Of a stretch of DNA of 64,000 nt, positions 13,148 to 25,900 are shown one piece after another. Each line of letters opens with the position of its first letter. Position 1 is the stretch's first letter. The stretch covers positions 8,860,501-8,924,500 of the forward strand of contig NC_091002.1 of NCBI RefSeq assembly GCF_041146395.1, given 5' to 3'. Source of the DNA: Eulemur rufifrons (Eukaryota; Chordata; Mammalia; Primates; Lemuridae). Both the position numbers and the translations under genes were made by a program. The notes under the pieces were generated by a model. That model saw only the letters and a list, made by a program, of their open reading frames with translations. It was not told where the DNA came from and ran no database searches.

Positions 13148-13360
13148 TTACAAAACATTATTTAGTTCAGGTGACATTATTTGGCTAGCCAGCATTTCTC
13201 TGTGGATGACACAGTGACAGTGCATAGACTCACAGTCAGAAGCCACCTTCTTGACCCGAGTAGTGAAACCAGAAAGCCATCCAGTCATGGCAGCCGCTCC
13301 GTCTGTGCATACACCGACACAAAATGACCAATTCAGTTTTCCTGATATGTAATCATTCAA
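13148..13360 (-). pseudogene. hAT transposase remnant, catalytic core
   Basis: A 70-codon minus-strand frame containing 'GVCTDGAAAMTG', the conserved block around the second acidic residue of the hAT RNase H-like fold. It continues with a Cys/His stretch ('CHCVIHREMLASQ') typical of the following CxxH region. Order and orientation agree with the BED-finger remnant upstream and the C-terminal remnant downstream. The frame is interrupted on both sides, so no functional enzyme is encoded. Confidence 0.85.
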
Positions 13361-13827
13361 AGACTTGAATAGTTCTGCAGCTGTGGTGTTGGTTGAAACA
13401 AAAGTGCAAACAACATATCCTCATGCACATTCTCCTGAAAATATATCACACAAAAACAAGCATTGTCGCCTTGTTGTCAACATCAGTAGACTCGTCAACC
13501 TGGATTGTGAACCACAGCGACTCATTAATCCTCTCTAACAACTGTGCCTCAGTATCCTCTGCCATTTCATCAATTCATCTAGTTATGGTGCTGGCCAAAA
13601 GAGGAACAAGTGCCACCTTTTGAACTGCAGCCTCTCCCACAAGTTTATGGCAAATGTCCTTTTCAGCAGGCAGGATCAGCTCTTCCCCGATATACAGGGC
13701 TCCTTAGCTTTGGCAATGCAGGAGCCACGAGGATGCTGCTCCCAGTGCGGGCACATTTGATGAAGGGGTGGCCTTCAATAATTGCTTCTGTTCTTTGTGT
13801 TCACTGTCTTTTGTCTTTTGAAAAACT

Positions 13828-13998
13828 CCAAAGCTTGTCTTTTAGTGCAGGGTGCTTGGTCTCCATGTGGCAAAGCACTTTTGAAGTTTTCATAGCTCCG
13901 TTGGATAGCTACTCATCACATACTGTACAAAGCAGGCTTGGAGAATGTGAATCACCTATTGCAATGAACTCATAATTTAAATAGGACTCTTGGTGTTT
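13828..13998 (-). pseudogene. hAT transposase remnant, BED zinc finger
   Basis: Read on the minus strand, this stretch gives a BED-type DNA-binding finger: Cys-x2-Cys ('LLCTVCDE'), then after about 20 residues His-x4-His ('HMETKH'). It is preceded by the aromatic 'YLNYEFIAIGD' typical of ZBED-family transposases. An in-frame stop directly follows the Cys pair, so the finger is broken. BED fingers direct hAT transposases to their terminal repeats. Confidence 0.8.
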
Positions 13999-14752
13999 TC
14001 TTTTAAATGCGACTTTCAGTTTGTTGGCAGTCTTAGAGCCTTCTGCTGTCTCATCACTGGGTCTTTCTCCCTATCAAAGAAGCTCTCCAGCGACGTTTTT
14101 TTTTTTTTTACTCACTTTTGCTAGGGTTAGCTTGTGGGCTTTCCAAAACTGTGGCTGGGACAAGTGCGCAGTGTGGGAAAGAAGTGTGGACAGAAGTGGT
14201 AAATAAAATCATGGGCAGGCCACGCGAGGACTAAGTGTCAGATTCTGACTTAAAGCTGCCACCAGATGCACTTTACAATTGCCGTAAGATGCTCACTTGC
14301 CGCTATAAAGCCTGCCACCAGATGCAGCTTAATTGTCACTTGCCACTCACTGATAGGGTTTTGATATGAGTCTGCAAGCAATTGATTGATCATGGTCTCT
14401 GTGCAGTTCAACCTCTCTGCTAATGATAATCTGTATTTGCAGCCAGTCCCCAGGTCTAGCATCACCGCCTCAGCTCTACCTCAGATCAGCAGGCTACAGA
14501 CTCCCATAAGGAGCAACCTAGATCCCTGGCATGCGCAGTTTGCAGTAGGGTTCACACTCCTATGAGAAGCTAGTACTGCCACTGATCTGACAGGAGGCGG
14601 AGCTTATGCAGTGATGTGAGTGATGGGGAGTGGCTGTAAACACAGATGACGCAGAAGTGTGCCACTCGCTTCCTGCTGTGCAGCCCAGTTCCTAAAAGGC
14701 CATGGACTGGTACCAGTCCACAACCCGGGGGTTGGGGACCACAGACATAGAA

Positions 14753-14880
14753 CATGGTTCACATCCTAATTCTGCCACTTCTCACTGTGTGATCTTGCAC
14801 GAGTAATTTGATTCATCTGATCCTCAGTTTGCTCATCTACAAAATGGGGTGGCAGTGACAATGCTGTAAGCCACCAAACC
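14753..14880 (+). repeat. MIR SINE, right part after the hAT element
   Basis: Continues the MIR begun at about 12045: 'ctaattctgccacttctcac', 'tgtgtgatcttgcacgagta', 'cctcagtttgctcatctac', 'aaaatgggg'. One copy of the 8-bp duplication sits between the two halves when the transposon is removed. Confidence 0.8.
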
Positions 14881-16239
14881 GCTTTCATTCTCCTTGTAGG
14901 CTCACGATGAAGCTACGTTTCCTAGCCTCCCTAGCAGTCGTGTTGGAGCCATGGGACGGAGTTCTGGGAAGTAAAACATGCTCCTTCTAGCTCTGGCCAG
15001 GAACTCCGCTTTAAGATGCCTAACACTCCCCCTTCCCCTCCCACAGCCGTATGGGTCAGCTTTGACTGAATAACAAACCTCCCCCAAACTCAGAAATTCA
15101 TTTCTGCTTGTGTCCATGGGCCCCCTGGCCATCCTGCTGATGGTGCCAGCCTCAGGCCTCGGCCGGGTTCGCTCAGGTTGCTGGAGTCAGCCAGCAACTC
15201 AGCCAGGGGCTGGCTGGTCTAGGAGGGAGTTGCTTTCATGACTGGTGGTTGTTTTGCTGCCAGCTGAGGTGACAGAGGTGAGGGTGATCGGGCCATGTGT
15301 TACTGAGCATCCAGCAGGTGAGCCTTTGCCCATTCGCATGGCAGTGGCAGGGTTTGCAGTGTGGGAGCAGAAACCCCCACAGTCTCCCCAGGCCCAGCTC
15401 AGAATTCCAGCAGCACCCCTTCCACACCACATGCTGGCCCCAGCTGGCAAGCCCAGATCCAAGAGGTGGAGAAATCATTTCCACCTGTTGATGGACACGT
15501 TGCAAAGAATTGTGTCCATGTTTATAGTCTGCCACAACTTTGGGGACCAGTGTTACAAGACAGCAGCATCACAAGCCTCCCTACTGATTGCATTTGAGTA
15601 TGATGAGTGCATGCAGCAAACGTTCCTCATGCTGTGTCCCTGAGAGGGGAGCTGTCTGTCACAGCTGTCTACCTGTCCAGGCTAATACAATGTGGCTCAG
15701 AACTCCTTGCTCACGGACCTCTCCTGAGGATCAAACAAGGAAAGGTATGGAAATTTCTTAGCACAGTATCTCCCTTGTGCTCAAAGCATGGGTGCTATTT
15801 TGATTATGTATTTATTACTATTAATATGATTATCATTCTCATTATTATCATTAGCATCGCTGTTAAAGATCTATAACAAACAGGTCCCTAATAGCACCAT
15901 AAATGCCTCGATGGCCACATGGGGCCCTACACCCAGCAGTTCTCGGAGGAAGTACCTGATAAATGCTCACTGACAGCCTGCTGCCTCTGACCCTGGGGAA
16001 ACAAAGGGGGAGTCTGTGACCCACCTCCCCTAAACCTGCACCAGGGCCCCCCATTTCTGTCACTACACATAGGAAGCCAAGGCTTTCCCCAGTAGCCCCT
16101 TGATACTGCTCACCCAAAGAAGGCCCAGATTAGCCTTCCTTCCCCATGGCGATTCCAGGGTGTGCAGGGGAGCATTCAGCCAGCACTTGGCAAGAACGTG
16201 CAGGAGCTGGGGGCAGTAAATGCATTTTCTAAACCAGAA
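14881..16239. other. No gene seen; possible interspersed repeat at 15055-15230
   Basis: No coding exon. Bases 15055-15230 ('gactgaataacaaacctccc' onward) resemble the segment at 47035-47310 and a common mammalian repeat whose name I cannot give with confidence. The remainder is unassigned. 15795-15865 is AT-rich. Confidence 0.45.
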
Positions 16240-16545
16240 GATATTAAACATTGAGCAGAAGTCAAATAAAAATGAGCACACATTGTAAGATTCCAGAGTA
16301 TGTGCTGTACGATTCCATTCATGTAAAAACTAATTTGCACTGTCCAAGTGGGGGCAGTGGCCCGCTTTCCAGACGCAGGGAGGACGCTGGGAGAGGCACA
16401 TCAGGGCTCCTGGGATGCCGATTCTTGACTCAAGTGCTGGTTGCCCAGCTGTGATCTCTTTGTGAAAATTCTCCAGGCTGCACATTTATGATTTGTGCAT
16501 TCTCTGTGTGTATATATTACATATCAATAAAAAGTTTTAAAAGAG
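16240..16545 (+). repeat. Old L1 3' end, sense
   Basis: Matches the 3' untranslated end of older L1 (L1ME-like): 'gtacgattccattcatgta', then near the end 'ctgcacatttatgatttgtg', a 'tatatattacatatcaataa' polyadenylation signal context and an A-rich finish. The 5' part is lost. Confidence 0.7.
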
Positions 16546-19420
16546 CATGTATTTTTGTAATTTTTTATTAGTAATGATATTAGTAAACATATGTGTATAT
16601 TAGTATTAGTAATGTATGAAATACATGTGCTAGTAAAATGGTTGTGAAATTGTATCAATTAGATCACATTTAACCATTAACTTTGTACGGAAAGTTAAAA
16701 GCCCTACGCTGGGAACTCCAGTAGGCGCGCTTCCTGTTGCAGTGCGCAGAGCAGGAAGAATTTCGTTTTGCCAGAAGAAAGCTCCCTGGGGTCCTCGCTA
16801 CCTACTCTTGCCCAGACACAAACCTGTGCTGCCCTTCTCCACACGTGGGATGAATGCCTCCCTCACGGCATAGCCAGATGCGGCAGATCATTATTTTGAG
16901 CTTTATAAATTAAGATGATTTTAAAAATCACGAATTTCCCTAAATCCTAGCTTCTGCTCTTGTTTTTTTCCTGATTTTGATTGTTTCTTGCTCTTTTGTT
17001 TGGCCTTAGGAACCTCATTCTTTCTTTCCTTGGTCCATTTCATGATTCATCAAAAGGGAAAAATTTATCAAAAAGGCCATATTATGGTGCGTGGCTGAAC
17101 CTCCCAGCAGAGTCTGAGATGTAACCACTCCTGTGCTCCACGCCCTGTGATGGCAGGTGAGAGTCAGGCAGCCCCCTGGGTGGAAGAGTCGTGAGGAATT
17201 TAAGGCATTAAATGCACCCAGCATCTTGCAGCTAGCCAACTACAGCACACATTGTCAGGTTCTGGAATTAATCGCAAACAGCTATCATGGTAAACCTGCA
17301 AACTTCTACTTTTTAGCAACACTTAGGAATCCTGTGGCTCTTTTTCCAACACATCATGTGCAAGAGTCAATGCATTATGAGAGAGGTATTATTATTCTAG
17401 CTCTTTCTAGACCACGTAATTTCCTGCCTTTTGCCTGCACAGCCCAGCTCAATTGAGTCCTTCTTGACACTGAGAACTGAGAATCCCAGTCAATCCCAAG
17501 AAGAAAGCAGCTCTTCCTTCCTTCCTTTGTGTCCTTTGCTATAGATAAGTGGAAGTGGAATTTAACCAGTTTTCTCCGTCTTCAACAATAAATCACTGGA
17601 TTATACATTCTGCTCTCGACTTTTGCCTTGAAATATGGAACTTACCAACTGGCCCTATCTGGACCGTTTATCAACCTTCTCATGCTTTTCTTCGGTTCCA
17701 GATCAAGCTTGGTCTGAGTTTGAGGCTCCCTTCAAAAGCAGACCACGGGAGAAAGACAGGTGCAGGCAGTTTGTTCGGAAGGGATCTAGGCAGTCTGATC
17801 AGGGAAAAGGCAAAGTGCGGGAAAGTAAGGTTTGAAAGCCGACAAAGGGGTTCATAGGAGCTGCAGCGCAGACAGCTAAGGTGCCAGCCTGCTGGGGACC
17901 TTCACAATGTTCTTTCTGAGGGACAGGGAGTCTTTGGTATTTATGCAATGACTCTTGTCCTTCCCTGGTCAGGATTGCCTCTGGGGGTATCAAAGCCTTG
18001 GGACTTCCAGAATGCCCTGCTGGTGCCACGGGTTGCAGAAAGCCCCCAGGCAGAGACGCAGACGGGGGCAGACCCAAAAAGGACACCCCAGCTATGGGTG
18101 AGCTCAGAGATGAGCCAATGGAACGTGGGTCGGGCCTCAACGTGTCTGTCACAGCCTCTCACTGGAACACCCCCAATGCTGGCACCAGCACACGCACACC
18201 CAACTCGCATCCACAGTGTGGAGTAGAAAAAACCCATTGATGCTGCTGACGCCTCCATATGGTGAAGACAGTGCGTCCACACTCACATGCCCCACCCCCA
18301 AATGAACCGAATTGCTCTAGGACAAAGAAAAAAGCCCAGCGTGATGTACCTGGAGCATTTACTCCCGTGGACATGTTGGTCCCGAAAGCATCTGGACCCC
18401 AGACGGCACCCAGTCTGCTCCTCACTTTAGTGACCAACATTGCCTACCACACCCAGAAGAAATATGAGCTTGCAACTCTGTGCCAAAAGGGAGGAACCTC
18501 CCTCACACTTGTACATGGCGGGTGACAGAAAGGAATTCTGCCCTAAACTGACAAATAATTTGTAGTGCCAAAACACTAACTTGAGTACCTTTGCTGTACA
18601 TGCAGGATGGGATTTTCCTACTAGTCTTAGAAGCAGAATATTCATTATTTTTGGCAGCTCTACTTGACTGTTCTTCTAATTTTTAAAATCAAAAATTAAC
18701 TATTTGGAGGAATAAATTCTTGCACAAAGAACCCAAGTTCTTTCTGTCGAAATCGACATCTTCATTCATGATTGACCAAAAGTGACCTTTAATTTGGATG
18801 TGACAGGCAAAACTAAAACCATGTTTGGCGATACAGGGATAAACAGCAGGCAGAGATGCCAAGAGCCTGCCTGGCCAGGTTCCCAGCTGCCGGGATACGT
18901 GTGGAGGTTTTATTTTGGATGGACAGGGCAGGAAGATCCCGGCGGCTCTGGGTGTGAGCTCTGGGTGTGCCCCCTAAGGGCAGCGCCTCCACCCAGGACA
19001 GAGGCAGGACAGACTGGAGCTCCACTGAGAAACCCAGCAGCACAGTCTCTGCTGCTCGTGTCAAGGAGCTGCCACATCTGGGCCTCAGGATCTGACCCCA
19101 AGCCACCATGCAGGGGCCCTGGCCCTGGCCTGAACACACTGACCTGGATCCACACTGGTCCATGCGGCTCCTCTGCCATGACGCCTTCAGTCTCACTCTG
19201 CCAACAGGGTCACCCTGCCGTGCTCGGGTCTTCCTGCCTGAATCCAACCTGCCAGTCTAGCTCAGATGACAGCCTTGGGCCCTGCCATTGCCTGGCCAAG
19301 AACAGGACACAGCAGCCACCCAGAGTCAGCAGTTTAGCACCAAAGTGGGTGTTCACTCCACGTCATGAGGGCGCCACTGCAGCGAGATGGGACGGAGAGG
19401 TGAGTTCTGCAAGGGTGGGT
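16546..19420. other. No gene seen; unassigned DNA
   Basis: AT-rich to about 17.5 kb, GC-richer after that. The long frame at 18782-19474 (+) overlaps minus-strand frames 18813-19247 and 18910-19179 and shows no domain, so I treat it as chance in GC-rich DNA. 17850-18550 may be an old repeat I cannot name. Confidence 0.45.
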
Positions 19421-19592
19421 GATCTCAGCCTTGACGGCCCATCGGAACCACCTGGAGAGCTGCAGAAACCCTAGATGCCTGGGTCTCCCCACCAGAGGTT
19501 CTCATCCCATGGGGCTGCGGAGTGGTCTGGCTTTGAGATTTTAAAAACTCCCCATGTGATTTTAATGTGAATCGAGGTTAAGAGCCATTGCC
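19421..19592 (+). repeat. MER5A-type hAT MITE
   Basis: Recognisable order: 'ggaaccacctggagag', 'gatgcctgggtctcccc', 'ttttaaaaactccccatg', 'tgattttaatgtgaatc', 'gaggttaagagcca'. This matches MER5A in sense orientation with its right terminal repeat. It is a non-autonomous Charlie-family element, old and shared by placental mammals. Confidence 0.8.
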
Positions 19593-20409
19593 CCAGACAA
19601 GCGTAAGAGTCGAGAACTGGGGCACCTCCCTCCTTCCCCTGCATTTCCCCCTGGCCACCCACCAGGTTCACATTCCAGGGTGAAGTGCAATTTCCTCGTG
19701 AACTTGCAGGGGCGCTTCTCACTGACAGCACCAGCGCCACGGGACCAGGGCTGAGTCCGTGGTGTCGTCTCTTTGCCTCCCTTCTCTGAGGGGCCACTTG
19801 ATGGCCCAGGGGTCCTGGGGTCAGGAGCCAGATGACCCGAGTTGAATGCAGCCCTGCTGCTGGCAAGCACAGGTCTTAGGTGTGTTCCAACTGCTGTGCC
19901 CTCTCCCAGCTCACCTTGAAATGCGAGGATTGGCAGTGGTCCCTCCGCTCTGCTGCTGGCCACTGCGGGGGATGAGCTGCCTGTGGGATGGGGGCAGTGG
20001 GAGAGCAGGGACCCCTCTGTGGCTGGAGCGAGGGCCCCTGAGTGAGCCCAGAGCTCAAAGCTGAGCTCTCCACCAGCGTTGGTGCTTGTGGGAACGATTC
20101 CCAAAATCTGATTCTCACCTAATTCCCAAGTTCTCCCCAGCTTGACTCGGGCTGGCGTCAAGCCTGCCCCTGCGGTCACTGCCAGCCCGGGTCTGCCACA
20201 CCCTGCTTTGCACAGTCAGTTTTCCCTTCCGGGCACTGCAACAGGCTTCTTACGCTCCGTCATCATCTGTCTCCAGCCAGTGCATGACTTTGGAATACCT
20301 CCAGCTCACTATCTCCCTATAGCTCAGGAATGCAGCCCTCCTGTGGCCCCCCAAAATTACTATTTAAAAAAATCTAGGTCTTTGAATGTATCTACATCTG
20401 AAACATGTG

Positions 20410-20640
20410 GAAGATGGCTCAAGTCTGGCCTCTGGGGTCAGACTTCAGTTTGAAGGTTGGCGCCGCACACGTGGGCTGTGCAACCCTGGACAGGTGACCT
20501 GCCACCTCCACGCTGCCATGTCCTTGTTGGCAAATGGAGAGGACAGTTGGATTTATCTCAAGGAGTGGTTGTGAGGATTAAATGAGAGGCCACTTGTAGT
20601 GTCAACGGCAGAGTGACGGACACAGAGTGACAGGCTGAGC
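20410..20640 (+). repeat. MIR SINE
   Basis: Sense MIR with 'tctggggtcagacttcagtt', 'ctgtgcaaccctggacaggt', 'ggcaaatggagaggaca' and 'gttgtgaggattaaatgag' in the expected order. Edges are approximate. Confidence 0.8.
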
Positions 20641-22750
20641 AGAGCACACCACACCTGGGATCAGCTTCTTGTCACCTCTACAGCACAGGACTTCCTGCTG
20701 GATGCTTCACACAGGCTAACCAAGGGGCAAGGGCCAGGCCTGCTCCCTTATGCCTTTCAGCTAAAATCCAGCCCTATCCTAGGCAAGGCTGAACGACCTC
20801 AGGAGGACGAAGCCACGTTCGACAGTGTTCACTTGTAGCTCTAATGCCCCATTCTGAACAAGAGGGGTCCCCACGACATCTGACTTTGTGTCCAGCCTGC
20901 TGGTGCTGCGGTTGACACCGAGGATTGGATGACAGCAGTCTGGTGCTCCAGGAAATCCAAAGAAATAAAACCAAGTCCTCCTGGAAGCCAGACAGTCCTA
21001 CTGAGATTCTACAGGGGCCTCCCCCTGAAACAGGAGAGGATGAGCTTCTAGCAAGGCATATCCGCTCTCAAGCGTCCTGCATACTCACCTGCACTTTTAG
21101 ATTCTATGAGGAAAGTGCTGTGTGGCCAAACACATTAACCAATAAATAAAGTGGAAAACCTCTGACACAGGGCAGAGCTTCTGAAAGTCGATGTGCCGGT
21201 GACTGACCTGGGACTCTGGTGCCGGTGCAGGCTAAGATGCACATGTGGGGTGGAGCTGAGATTCTGCTTTTCTGACAAGCTCCCAGATGTTGCAGCTGCT
21301 GCTGGGCTGGGGACCCCACTGCAAATAGTGAGGATCTGGAGGCTCAGAATCCAACACTGCTGAGACTTTATTATGGGTGAGGTCATCATTGGAAACTCTC
21401 CGGAAGCAAGGTCCTGGGGTGACCCTACAAACATGAAGAGCAATAGGGTATCTTGAAAACCCTAACTGAATTTGGGGGTTGGCTCAGGAAGAAAGATTAG
21501 TTGGAACTGCATCCCACCCTTGGAGTGACGAGGACCCCTCAGGGTGTACTGCAGGCTTCTGCCAACACCGATGTAAGTGTCACTCCAGGTGCTGGACACT
21601 GAAGACTGTCATAGCAAAGATTCTAGGTCCAGGTGGGGCGGGGGAGCTTTCATTCCCTGGATTTCCCTACTGTATCTCTGGATGGAACTTGTCTGCTCGG
21701 CTGAGGATGCAGGCCCAGCAAAGGCCTGTCACCGTGCAAAACACAGCCACAGCTTATTCAAAAAAGCCAGACAATGGCTTGGGGCCAACGGGCCGACCGC
21801 TCCAGCACAGAGCTGTGCACAGAGGCCTGGGCTAGAAGACGGCTAAACCCAGCCGGGACAGAGGGAAAGGCTTTATAAGTGAGGTGACAAGAGTCGGGTC
21901 TTGAAGGATGGGCTGGATCCTGCCAGGAAAAGAAGCCAGGAAAGAGGGGACAGTGAGTCACAACCCACTCATCTTCCAAATCTGAGTTCTTTCCCTCCAG
22001 CCTTCCTTGGGTTCACATTTCTCAGAAAAAAAAATATATATATATATGCTGTGCTGTGCTTTGCTTTCATAATAAATGAGCTATGGAAAGTATTTCATAA
22101 ACTTTAAAGCATGATACAAATGCAAAGTGCAGCTATTTTTATTTACCCACAGGTAACTCGGGCTGTTTGCACTCATCAGCAGGTAACTCAAATTGAAATG
22201 CATTGAGAAAAATTCGCTATAGAGTTTTTGCTAATATAGCTAACTCAGGACCTGTGATTATCTCAGCATCCTGGGGGGAGTAATTCTTTTGTTGCTATTC
22301 TCATTTTTAAGCTAACGGTTATTAAACACTGTCTTTGTACCACTGACTGCTTCAGCAGATGTTGCTGGCGACCCTTTCCTGGGCTTGAGCACCCCGGCCC
22401 AGTGGCTGCAGGGGTGGGTGAATTCTCTGTAGGGTTGCCCTTGGCCAGGGTGGACCCCTTTACCTGGAGATGCTGGTAACTTTCCCTCCCCAGGAGGGGC
22501 CCAGAGCCAATAACTGACTGATATGGGGTTGCTAGCTCAGCCCCCTTGTGTCTGGGAGACCCCTGCTGCAGGGCGATTCACAGTCCAGAGCACCTGTGGG
22601 ACTAGGCTGAGTGTCAGCTTCTCCCAAACCACACCTTTGCTCAGCCTCTCCCTTCCCTAGCCTGCGTCCCTGACTCCCTCGGGGTCTCTCCTAAGAGCGT
22701 TGCCTCCTGTAAATCACATGCTCAGGCTCTGCCTCGGGGGCTCCTGACCC
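20641..22750. other. No gene seen; unassigned DNA with an AT microsatellite
   Basis: Small frames here overlap on both strands and lack domains. A (TA)n tract is listed separately. Nothing else is recognised. Confidence 0.5.
22026..22046. repeat. (TA)n microsatellite
   Basis: An A run passes into TA dinucleotides, followed by a short 'gctgtgctgtgcttt' tract. Confidence 0.85.
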
Positions 22751-22754
22751 AAGA

Positions 22755-22960
22755 CAATTTTTATACACTTTACTGTAATGCCTCATTTTGTCCTTTCAAT
22801 GAGATCCATGCACAGACATATGGTACTTTATTTTTATTATTAACACAGGTTAATTAATTTGCCCAAATTCCTGCAGTGAGCAGGTGTCAGAGCTGGGACT
22901 TGAATTCAGCGCCTCCCAACCTGAACTGGTCTTCAGGACGAAGCTGGTTACCTGCCCATT
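22755..22960 (-). repeat. MIR SINE, antisense
   Basis: Reads as the complement of MIR: 'ctttactgtaatgcctcatt', 'tttatttttattattaacac', 'aggttaattaatttgccc', 'cagagctgggacttgaattc'. Confidence 0.8.
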
Positions 22961-25900
22961 GGAATGGGTCATATTTTAAAGTATCCATTGCTCACAACTC
23001 CTTTTTACATTACGAGAAATATAAAAACCATACTGCTGCACATTAGATATTAGAGCAATGAGCCCTCCCCAAAATAACTCAAGAGCGGCAGAGCACAGAG
23101 AGAGAAGTTGAGCTTCCCCCAGCCCCTGGGGGTCAGATGAGCAGAGAAGGCGATCACCCCCTAATGTGGATTCTGAAGACTTAGGTGCGAGCTGGGGGGT
23201 TTTTCCATGAGTAAAACGTTGACGTCTTTGGCATGCTTTGAAGATTATCAGAAACTAGAGTTCTGAGGGCTTCTGTCTTTTACTTTCTGTCCTGGGCATT
23301 GGAGCCCAAGTACAGGTATCTCCAGAGCCAGGAACAGTTGTGTCCAGTGTTTCTGGAGCTCACTCTGCGCTGATTTGTGTGCAGGGTGGACGGTAGAACA
23401 GCATGTGTGCAGTTTCTAATGGAAACTCATTCTGTTCATCGTGCACATTGCATCCTCACGTGGGCCCTCCCCAGCCGGCCTCGGGCAGGGCCTAGGAAAC
23501 TGCGTTCGTACCTAGCTCTCCTGGTGCTCCCTGTCCACCCTCAAGCAAAGCGTCACTGTCCCAGGGGAGAGTTAACTGATATTTAAAATAGGATTGAAAG
23601 GGTGCCTGTTACAGAGACAGGAATCTTGAATTTCAGACTTGGAAAATACCCCGTCTGCTGCCCTCGGTGCGGCTGAAAATTGCCCGACGGACAGTAAACA
23701 GTGTGCGAGGAGCGGGGCGCGGCTCTCACCACCTCCTCCGACGGGACTGTTTTTGGAAACTCTTTAACATCTCAGCATCCTCTGGGCCGTTAATCACAGG
23801 AGCATCATCACGCCCAGCCGGGGGAGAATCACATCAGATAAAACAGGTTCTTTCAAAGCTGCAAAGCCCTTTGCTTTGGGCTTTGCAAGTAAGAAAAACA
23901 TACTTCTGTCAATCATGGAATTAGAATTCTGAGGTCTCGATTTAAGGGAATTTTTGATGCAGTTGCTATTTGCTTTTCTTTGGGTTCCTAAACCAGGTAC
24001 CCATTCCAGGATTCAGGTGACAGTTTTCTTTCTTTTTTTCACTGAATTCCTGGACTGAATCTTCAAGCTTTGCCCTCAGTTCTTCTGTCTTCACTTATCT
24101 CAAGTATCCCCGATACTCCGACAGTGACTCCCCGGTCGGTGGAGCCGGCAGTCCGTGTGTGTGACTGCGGTGACAGGAGCCGGGCCCCAGGGTGAGCCTC
24201 CGCCCGTCCTGCCCACCTGGGGCCGTGGCACACAGGCTTGGTTCTCAATCCAAGTGGCTCTTTCGAGAGTTTAAGGCCGTCATCCAGGCACAGAGCCCAG
24301 ACCTGGCTGTGAAGTTGGCCTGTGCCCGTCACAACTCCAGGGAGGGTGGCCATGAGGGACCGTCATGGAGCCCACAGTGAGGGATCTGCCCTGAGAGAAG
24401 TGAGGGGGACACTGGGGCACCCAGTTTCACTCGACCCTCAGAATCAGGTGCCGATTTCTCACTCAATACAGGTTTATCAAACCTCTTCCATGGACCAGGA
24501 AAGTTAGGTCCTGGGGTAAAGAGTGAGGACAAATGTGGCCCTGCTCCATTGGAGAGGCCAGAATAGAAATCACGACAGAGGGCCTGTCACGGACCTGAGC
24601 AGTAGGTCGCCCAGTGAGCAGGGGAGGGGAGGGCTGGGACAATGGTGCGTGCAAAGGCCCCGGGGCAGGAAGGAGAGTGGCCCACAAGCAAGTGGGCAGG
24701 GGCGGGCAGGCTGATGGGCCACTTGGCCTGTGAACAGCCACTGAGCGACTGCAGGCAACACAAGATAGTGGGACCTGCATGTAAACCAGGACCCTGTGAC
24801 ATTAACAACCGTGCTCTGTGGACTCTCAAACAGAGGGTTCAGCCTGGCCTAATGCAGGACCAGGGCAGATCGGGCACAGCATGGCTCCATTTGATCTGCA
24901 TTCAGTGGCAGCTGGGTCATGCTGCCGGCAGCAGGGTCACAGTCTCCTCAGAACCCCTGGCTGCTCTGGGGTCAGGAGGTGGCAGAGAGGGCCAACTCCT
25001 ATCTTGGGCATGTTACTGGCCCCTTTCATGCCCAGCAAGCTCGAGGTGGGAACTCTCCAAGGGCAGCTCAGGGAAAGACATTTCCAGGGAGCTGCACGCA
25101 GCTTCATGCCAAGGTGTAGGTGGGAATGTGGGCAGAAGGGCAAAGTCTGCAGGGGACCCTGTGCCCTTCCAGAGTTACCAACCTTTGGAGTTGCACACTC
25201 CGACTTTTCTTCTCAGATGGGCTCACAGCAACCAACTGGAGCAGGCCCAGTGGGGCCGGGGAAGTATGGAACCGAGGGCCACCAAGCTCCACAGACAGAA
25301 GCCTGTGGAGGCTTCCACCAGCATCTGGTCATGCCACGTGGCACTGATGATGACAGCTTCACAAACATCACCGGTGGCCGTGCTGTTCTGAGAGGACAGT
25401 AAACATTTGCCATGCTGGTCCCCAGTCAATGCACCTGGGCCATGATGGCAGGTGCTGACTGCGACTGCAGAAAGGGAGCACAAGCCCGGGACCGCGGGGA
25501 AACACAAATTCACGCTGGCCTGTGCCGGGGTGTAGGCTCCATGCCCAGTCATCCACGCTGTCCACACTAATTAGGGCAGAGCCATGCAGGAAAGAGCCTC
25601 GGGGAAGGGGGTCGTCAGTGGTGAGAGGACAGGAGTCTGGGGCCCAGGGGCTGAGCGGACTAAGACCACCTGCTGTGCATCCAGGTCTCCACTGACGTTC
25701 CTCCAAACTAGCTTTTCAACAAGGGAAACATTCAGCTTCACGGAAACCAAAGCCTCCCTGAATACTCTGAGCGTGTCTGTTGGAACCACTGGTGTCAAGT
25801 GGACAGCTCTGCCCGGCTTCTGTCTCCAGGGGGACAGGCCAGATGGCAGGCGCCCTCCAAACGTATGGGAGCCTCCTCTCTGCTGGAGCCGGACCGAGGA

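Larger units (their letters stand above)
12082..14744 (-). mobile_element. hAT (Charlie-type) DNA transposon, near full length
   Basis: A 2,663-bp element bounded by terminal inverted repeats: left 'cagtggtccccaacc', right 'ggttggggaccacag', matching except near the outermost bases. It is flanked by a perfect 8-bp duplication, acatagaa, at 12074-12081 and 14745-14752. An 8-bp TSD is the hallmark of hAT transposases. The minus strand carries a broken transposase: BED zinc finger near 13830-13998, an RNase H-like core near 13148-13360, and a C-terminal part near 12551-12895. This is the group to which domesticated proteins such as ZBED5, FAM200 and the GTF2IRD2 C-terminus belong. Stops and frameshifts make it inactive. 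The exact Repbase family cannot be assigned without a search. Confidence 0.9.

Noticed and set aside
12268..13217. Plus-strand frames inside the hAT element
   Set aside because: They are the complement of the transposase remnants, which read sensibly only on the minus strand.
12082..14744. Possible intact domesticated ZBED-type gene
   Set aside because: The BED finger has an in-frame stop and the frames are broken between domains. Perfect TSDs and terminal repeats show an ordinary transposon copy.
18782..19474. 230-codon open frame on the plus strand
   Set aside because: It starts outside any promoter or splice context, overlaps minus-strand frames of similar quality, and ends within a MER5A element. 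Treated as chance.
24642..25391. 249-codon open frame on the plus strand
   Set aside because: It overlaps another long plus frame (24818-25402) and several minus frames in GC-rich DNA. It has no domain, no exon-like boundaries and a composition typical of translated non-coding sequence.
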